A stretch of DNA of 64,000 nt from Oidiodendron maius Zn (lineage: Eukaryota; Ascomycota; Leotiomycetes; Myxotrichaceae), in assembly GCA_000827325.1 (NCBI GenBank), contig KN832889.1, positions 781,389 to 845,388 on the forward strand, written 5' to 3'. Numbering within the stretch: the first letter of the stretch is position 1; each line of letters starts with the position of its first letter. The notes beneath the pieces were generated by a model that saw nothing but the letters and a program-made list of their open reading frames with translations, searched no databases and was not told the origin of the DNA. Below, piece after piece: positions 59,196 to 64,000 of the stretch. The translations under genes and the position numbers were made by a program.

Positions 59196-61223
59196 CTATA
59201 TCAATGTAAATATCCCCTCCTCCAACTCTCCCCTCTCCGCCCATTGTGCAGCCTGCCCATCCATGAACCCATGGACATATGCTCCTCCGATAACCTCATA
59301 ACAGGCCTCTCCATCCCCACTTATATCTCTCACTGGACGAAGAACCATTGGTACCTTTCCACCATGAAGAACCAGCACTTCATCTCCCGCCCTCGCTTGC
59401 TTGGGAACCAGGCTGTAGAACCCAGTGTCTGTCACTGTAAACCTCCACTTGTAGCTCATCTTCTTCAGTGCTTCTATCTTTCCGACCTCGGGGACACTGT
59501 CTGCGATCCTAGCATCCATCTCCCTATCTTGGATTTCCTGGACACTTCCAGAATCATGGTCATGCTTTGCCTTACGCCAGATATTGAATATTGCTCTGTG
59601 AGACGCTAGAAGTGCGGAGGTGAGACGCTGGGTGGGGTAGACATAGCAGTCAGCGATTAACGTGCGCCAGTATGCGTCAAACAGGGGCTCTCCTGTTGCC
59701 GCGTATATCGCTGGTTTACCACCGGAGTCTTCATCAAGTAGCTCTTCAGGGTAGGAATTAAGAGCGAAGCACATATAGCCTGGGAAATGCAAAGAGAAAG
59801 GCAAAGGGGCATCCAAAGAACTTGTCTCAACTTCCTTGCCATGTTTTCTTGTTGTGAGAATATATCCTAGGCTGATCCCATCCAGCTTGAGATGGGTTCC
59901 ATTGGCGATGGTACACGGAACTTTGCAGCTCTTATTCCCAGCGTTGAATATTGAGCGTTGGGCGAAGAGGAGGGTTTCTTCGCCGCCCTTAGAGAAATCC
60001 GGGCACCAGGAAGGCAGTCCTTGGCTCCGCGCTTCAGCATTAGGTACCCCCCATGGGTTCTGACAAATCAAGTCTAGATCCTTGGTCCTATTCACAAAAG
60101 TGTGGAAGAAGTTCACATAAACGTCTTGGACGGATTGGCTGTAGTCAACATGTACCTCTAGCCCATCTGAGGCCAGTCCTAGCAATCCATAGATCTTATC
60201 TCTCGGATCTGTAGCGTTAGCGTTCCTGAACCTAGCCAGAACGTCTATTAATCTCGACTCATGCCTTGGGGTCCCTATCCTTCGTATCGCCTCTCGCTGG
60301 TGCTCGATAGTTTGTACAACTTTGAACGTAGCTGTGGCGAAGTATTCATTGCGCCTCGCGTGACGGAACGGGCCGTGGTAGGCATCTGGGAGATTCTCGT
60401 TGTCAAGAAGCCGCGCAAGGATAGCCCAGTCCAAAGTCGCCAAACCCAATACCAGTATAACTTTTGGCGCGCATGCTATCTCCTGCATTATCCAGATACG
60501 GTGCCAGATAGGGTGCCGTACGAGGAGATTATGTAGTGCAGCCCGGTCCTTCCTCCTCAAGACGTCGATGGCTGGTTTGCCCTTGCTGATGGTCTCAGTG
60601 TCAGAACGCTGAAGCTGTGCAATGACCTCTAGGGCACGCGTCAAATTTTTAGTGGCCTTTCCTAGCCAGAGCAAATCAGAGATACATGTGCTGTAAATCC
60701 TTTTCATAAGAACTACCTGCTGGTTGCGCTCCATGATATTGCGCTGGTCAATACATATAGCATCAACCCATAATGTGCGAGTCCCTGTCACTCTGCGGAG
60801 ATGCCGTAACGCCTTGTCTAGATTACGCGTGATAGGCAGGCTTTTGCCATCGAGAGATATAGAAGCACAGTGCTGCACATTTCCCCAGACATACGAGAGG
60901 GTTTCATATGGTGTGGCATCTTCGAATGATACATGCTTCAGACTGCACTGTATGTCGGCAGAGAAATCACTCGCCGGATGCAAGACCACGACCCTGAAGT
61001 CCTTGCGTCCTGGGACTAGAGGACAGTATAGATATGTTTGCTGTTTTATTTGGACATCGCAATATCCTCGCTCACTGACGTCGCTAGAGTCACTGGGGTC
61101 ACTGGAGTCGATGGAGTCGATGGAGTCGCTGGAACCACTGTCCTCGATGGGGGCGAGGAATTTGACGAGAGCCGAGGGTTGACCGCGGGGCGATTTAGGT
61201 GCGGAGAACGGATAAGCCATCAT
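59196..61223 (-). CDS. HET-domain protein (heterokaryon incompatibility), intact
   Basis: A single-exon gene of 675 aa. Residues 28-51 are a low-complexity Ser/Asp tract made by 9-bp DNA repeats. The HET domain (PF06985 type) spans about 75-245: YETLSYVWGN (about 106), LPITRNLDKALRHLR, TLWVDAICIDQRNIMERNQQ (about 150), MKRIYSTCISDLLWLG, and HPIWHRIWIMQEIACAPKVI. The downstream half has FRNANATDPRDKIYGLLGLA, QGLPSWCPDFS, and the C-terminal GDEVLVLHGGKVPMVLRPV with YEVIGGAYVHGFMDGQA, which are typical of intact ascomycete HET genes. No breaks are visible, so it is probably functional in non-self recognition in the cytosol. It neighbours a broken HET gene of a different subgroup. Confidence 0.92.
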   Translation of the reverse strand: MMAYPFSAPKSPRGQPSALVKFLAPIEDSGSSDSIDSIDSSDPSDSSDVSERGYCDVQIKQQTYLYCPLVPGRKDFRVVVLHPASDFSADIQCSLKHVSFEDATPYETLSYVWGNVQHCASISLDGKSLPITRNLDKALRHLRRVTGTRTLWVDAICIDQRNIMERNQQVVLMKRIYSTCISDLLWLGKATKNLTRALEVIAQLQRSDTETISKGKPAIDVLRRKDRAALHNLLVRHPIWHRIWIMQEIACAPKVILVLGLATLDWAILARLLDNENLPDAYHGPFRHARRNEYFATATFKVVQTIEHQREAIRRIGTPRHESRLIDVLARFRNANATDPRDKIYGLLGLASDGLEVHVDYSQSVQDVYVNFFHTFVNRTKDLDLICQNPWGVPNAEARSQGLPSWCPDFSKGGEETLLFAQRSIFNAGNKSCKVPCTIANGTHLKLDGISLGYILTTRKHGKEVETSSLDAPLPFSLHFPGYMCFALNSYPEELLDEDSGGKPAIYAATGEPLFDAYWRTLIADCYVYPTQRLTSALLASHRAIFNIWRKAKHDHDSGSVQEIQDREMDARIADSVPEVGKIEALKKMSYKWRFTVTDTGFYSLVPKQARAGDEVLVLHGGKVPMVLRPVRDISGDGEACYEVIGGAYVHGFMDGQAAQWAERGELEEGIFTLI

Positions 61224-61833
61224 CGAACTGTTGCGGCTAGTTGTCTAAGTAAAGAAATACAATGTAACGGCAATTTGGCTGCTGTTTTCAGGGGTTCTGT
61301 CGCTGTTTTCGGCAGCCAACTTGCCAAGATCGCACGCCGCCCTAACCTTCTCCTGTACCTGATGCCTGATGCCTCTAGCGGCATGACCGCGGATCCCTTC
61401 CTCCGCAGCATGGCCCCTGTAAGAACACTGAAAATGAACCATCCTGAAAGCCAGAATTGGTCTCAAAAGAACCCCTTGACTAAGTAGCAGCAACTGCTCA
61501 CGTCCAAGGATAGAAATGGAAATTGCTCATATCGAGATTCCGATATGGAACTACCTGTTATAACACAGCGAGATGAGTTCATGAACCGACAGCCGCACAG
61601 AGTTTGCCTGAAATTGGCGGTTCTTGCAAGCGAGCGCCCATCTAAGTTTACCTACATAGTGGCATTGCAGTAGGCTCTTCTATTAGTATTACGCCCTTAG
61701 CCGTAATCAACGATCGAGCTCTACTTAGTGTGGCATCTGACCCATACGATTTACCATCAATGAGTAGTGAGTGACTTGATTCGACTTTGAAACCGGTGTC
61801 TTAAACCTGCCTCGTTACAATATTGCATCGTGA
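61224..61833. other. Promoter region of the HET gene, gene-free
   Basis: No further gene seen. Upstream region of the intact HET gene and left flank of the DNA transposon. Confidence 0.5.
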
Positions 61834-61841
61834 AAAATAAA

Positions 61842-62463
61842 GGGACCAGCTAAATCGTAGCCCTTAGTAGCTAAATCGTAGCCACCTTTCCTCTTCAGGA
61901 TTTATGACTCAGCACACCTCGTATAAGTTAAGTTACCTGCGCCACAGTACTTTTTTCTGCCTGATTGCATGTACCCCTAATGCTCTACATCAACACTCCA
62001 ACAGCTGAATTTTCGTGCATTAGGTGGTGTTATACGGCCTACTAGTACCCGCCGGGAGCCTTCTGCCTTTGAGATCCCTTCTCGTTCAGCCCGTCCTGCC
62101 TTTAATACGCCTCAAGAGCCTCTTTATATCGTCAATTCAGGGCTAGTTCGGCTTCAAAACGGCTACCAGGATATGTATATTGCCGGAACTCAAGCAGAGA
62201 GGGGATATATGCGTGGTATAGCCTCAATATATCAGCCAGATAGTCTAGTTGATGCTGCAGCTGCAGCTATATCACTCATTGAGGGCGAGGTTTTTGACTG
62301 TATTGAGGTAGACACCAGTATTTAGTTACTAAGCATTAGGGGTACATGCAATCAGGCAGAAAAAAGTACTGTGGCGCAGGTATACGAGATGTGCTGAGTC
62401 ATTATCTTAATCCGGAAAGGTGGCTACGATTTAGCTACTAAGGGCTACGATTTAGCTGGTCCC
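61842..62463. mobile_element. Non-autonomous DNA transposon with long inverted repeats
   Basis: A 622-bp element. Left arm 61842-61985 and right arm 62332-62463 are inverted copies: the first 50 bp (GGGACCAGCTAAATCGTAGC onward) are identical, the rest similar with small gaps. Each arm carries AGCTAAATCGTAGCC twice. The flanks 61834-61841 and 62464-62471 are both AAAATAAA, a perfect 8-bp target-site duplication. Eight-base duplications fit hAT-like (or some Mutator-like) elements. The interior (61986-62331) has no transposase but contains the block repeated at 57143-57373. Confidence 0.85.
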
Positions 62464-62559
62464 AAAATAAATCATTGCTCCTACTAGTAATGGGATTGAC
62501 AGAAATTCCCCAATTATCGGAAAGTGGCGTTGTAGCTTTCGGGGTGTCCCTACAATAAG

Positions 62560-62693
62560 CTGGATTCGCCGTTGGATAGTACTTCTAAATCATATTGGAT
62601 CAAATCAATAGCCCAAACAGAAATAAGATTTTTATTTTGTGTCCATGTTATTGTCCAATATGATTTAGAAGTACTATCCAACGGCGAATCTAG
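62560..62693. repeat. 134-bp hairpin element with 40-bp arms
   Basis: Arms 62560-62599 and 62654-62693 are inverted copies with one mismatch in 40 (CTGGATTCGCCG against CTAGATTCGCCG). The 54-bp loop is AT-rich. No gene inside. Confidence 0.9.
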
Positions 62694-63268
62694 CATAGTT
62701 TAACACTGTACTGTCACGTTCAATGTATTCGGCGACCCTTTACATTGAAGCCGCCCACTCTTATAGTTGACCACACCACGCGATTGGCCCCTTATTCCGC
62801 AGCTCGTCTGTTCAGGCCTCATATCTCAAGCGACAACCTTTTACTGCCACGCATTCTACCTTCTCCACTGAGCCCGTTTCAGGGCCTCGGCGCGCGGAGC
62901 GCACGATACCAGTATATCGAGAGTCGGGCACCCATATTGGGTGCCAATTGTTAAGCCACACGTGACTTGCAATTGTGCCTATCATGTGACATCCCCCGAT
63001 TATCATTACCCTTTTCGGCCAAAGAGTGTGTAATATTACTAAGATTACCCCTTTTGGATCCGGTGGCATTTTCAGGGCTGCGTGACAGATCTTACTCACC
63101 TTGATACATTCCAGGAAGAGCACATGCTCCTTTGATATCCGACTGAGCGATCAGCGTTCCCTACAGAGGTTGGTAGGCTACGTGGCTTTCCGACCATTGT
63201 CCTTCTCTCAGAGTCTGTAGTCACGGGCAGATTCCACCCAGCGGCGGAACCCACCTTAGGTTCCGGTA
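62694..63268. other. Upstream region of the 63-kb gene
   Basis: No gene supported; presumably promoter of the gene starting at 63269. Confidence 0.45.
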
Positions 63269-64000
63269 ATGGAACACCACAATGGGACTGGGCATGCTCC
63301 ACCGCTGGCATACCACTTTGTCAGACAATCTGGCCGTAAGATAGACGAGTCAACACGCAGCGGCATTCGATCTCATGCTATGAAAGAATTTCGGAACAGG
63401 CAGCGTCAACAGAAACAACGACGAATTGTACAAAGTGGCCAGCAGTCTGTTATAGAGAAGGATCTTAGTTTATGTCGATGCTTGCCTCGTGGCCAGATTC
63501 CTTCCGCTTCTACAGAACAGTATTCGGGAAAATCAAGAGATGATTTGCCATTGACTTCCCTCGAATCGACGTCCGGTTACTGCTACCATTGCGGTAAAGC
63601 ACAATTATTAGGATTCTCTCAGTCACAAGAGATGGACATCGTGCAGCAATGCTCCATCCCTACAGATACTTTTGCCGCAGCTGATTTTGATCCTTTCAAC
63701 TCCATCGCGGATTTACCTCCGCCTCTGACTTCCAAATTCTCCAACGAGATTAATGCTATTAAATCGCATGGTTGGTATTCGCTATATTCCCTTTCTGAAC
63801 TCCGCTTTAGAGTGTTTTTGTCTTTATTCCATCCAATTTAACCATCCAGAACTTGTGATCATGATACTAACCTGTACAATCCTCAGCAATCACCTTTTGT
63901 TCCCCAGGAGCTATCAAATCGATTGTCTTCCCTGAAGCCTTGCGAACACCAGCTCTACTCGGGAGCATACTATATGAGGCTTACTCATATCTCTGTTCTG
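63269..64000 (+). CDS. Putative fungal-specific transcription factor, 5' part
   Basis: The ATG at 63269 gives MEHHNGTGHAPPLAYHFV, then GIRSHAMKEFRNRQRQQKQR, a basic segment typical of fungal proteins of the DUF3468/Fungal_trans_2-like group (IRSHAMRxxRxxQR), and later FDPFNSIADLPPPLTSKFSN, which resembles the FDPF(A/N)SLPxxLxP stretch of the same group. A probable 116-nt intron (63771-63886, donor GTTGGT, branch ACTAAC, acceptor CAG) leads into FPEALRTPALLGSILYEAYS. The gene runs off the window. The basic N-terminus suggests a nuclear role; no zinc-cluster cysteines are visible in this part. Confidence 0.6.

Overview
The window comes from a filamentous ascomycete, most likely a Eurotiomycete such as an Aspergillus, Penicillium or Talaromyces relative. 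The reasons are short 45-80 nt GT-AG introns, Zn2Cys6 and HET-domain genes, a highly reducing polyketide synthase, fungal Tc1/mariner and pogo/Fot1 elements, and AT-rich repeat copies that look like the result of repeat-induced point mutation. This is accessory genome: intact genes alternate with decayed genes and transposon remains.

Left block (about 1.4-21.2 kb). A set of carbohydrate genes matches the bonds of xyloglucan: a broken GH35 beta-galactosidase end, a secreted GH12-like glucanase, a secreted GH3 beta-glucosidase, a divergently transcribed MFS sugar transporter, a GH31 alpha-xylosidase without signal peptide, a decayed second GH31 copy in opposite orientation, and a C2H2 plus Zn2Cys6 transcription factor. 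A 19-bp G-rich element recurs with one mismatch in the GH3/transporter intergenic region and upstream of the alpha-xylosidase. My inference is a physically clustered, partly decaying xyloglucan-utilisation locus: secreted enzymes cut the polymer, the transporter takes up fragments, and the cytosolic alpha-xylosidase trims them.

Middle block (about 21.3-34 kb). This is a graveyard: TPR, WD40 and kinase-like fragments of incompatibility/NLR-type genes, an NmrA-like fragment, a sedolisin pseudogene, a solo LTR candidate, a complete-length but broken Tc1/mariner element with TA target site, and a truncated AT-shifted second copy of it. One intact secreted GH18-like TIM-barrel protein gene (23.9-24.8 kb) lies inside.

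Biosynthetic block (34.0-51.7 kb). A highly reducing PKS (KS-AT-DH-CMeT-ER-KR-ACP; 10 introns inferred, reading frame closes at 2,531 aa), a separate NRPS (C-A-T-C, 1,537 aa) and a divergent cytochrome P450 (539 aa). All three look intact. They probably make an N-acylated or polyketide-amino-acid amide that the P450 oxidises. I see no transporter, regulator or separate release enzyme in the block.

Right block (51.8-64 kb). A dispersed repeat, a pogo/Fot1 transposase remnant, a frameshifted TPR gene with a local 55-bp duplication at its truncated 5' end, a relic of an uncharacterised fungal family, a broken HET gene, an intact HET gene, a 622-bp non-autonomous DNA transposon with about 140-bp terminal inverted repeats and a perfect 8-bp target-site duplication, a 134-bp hairpin element, and the start of a putative fungal transcription factor that runs off the window.
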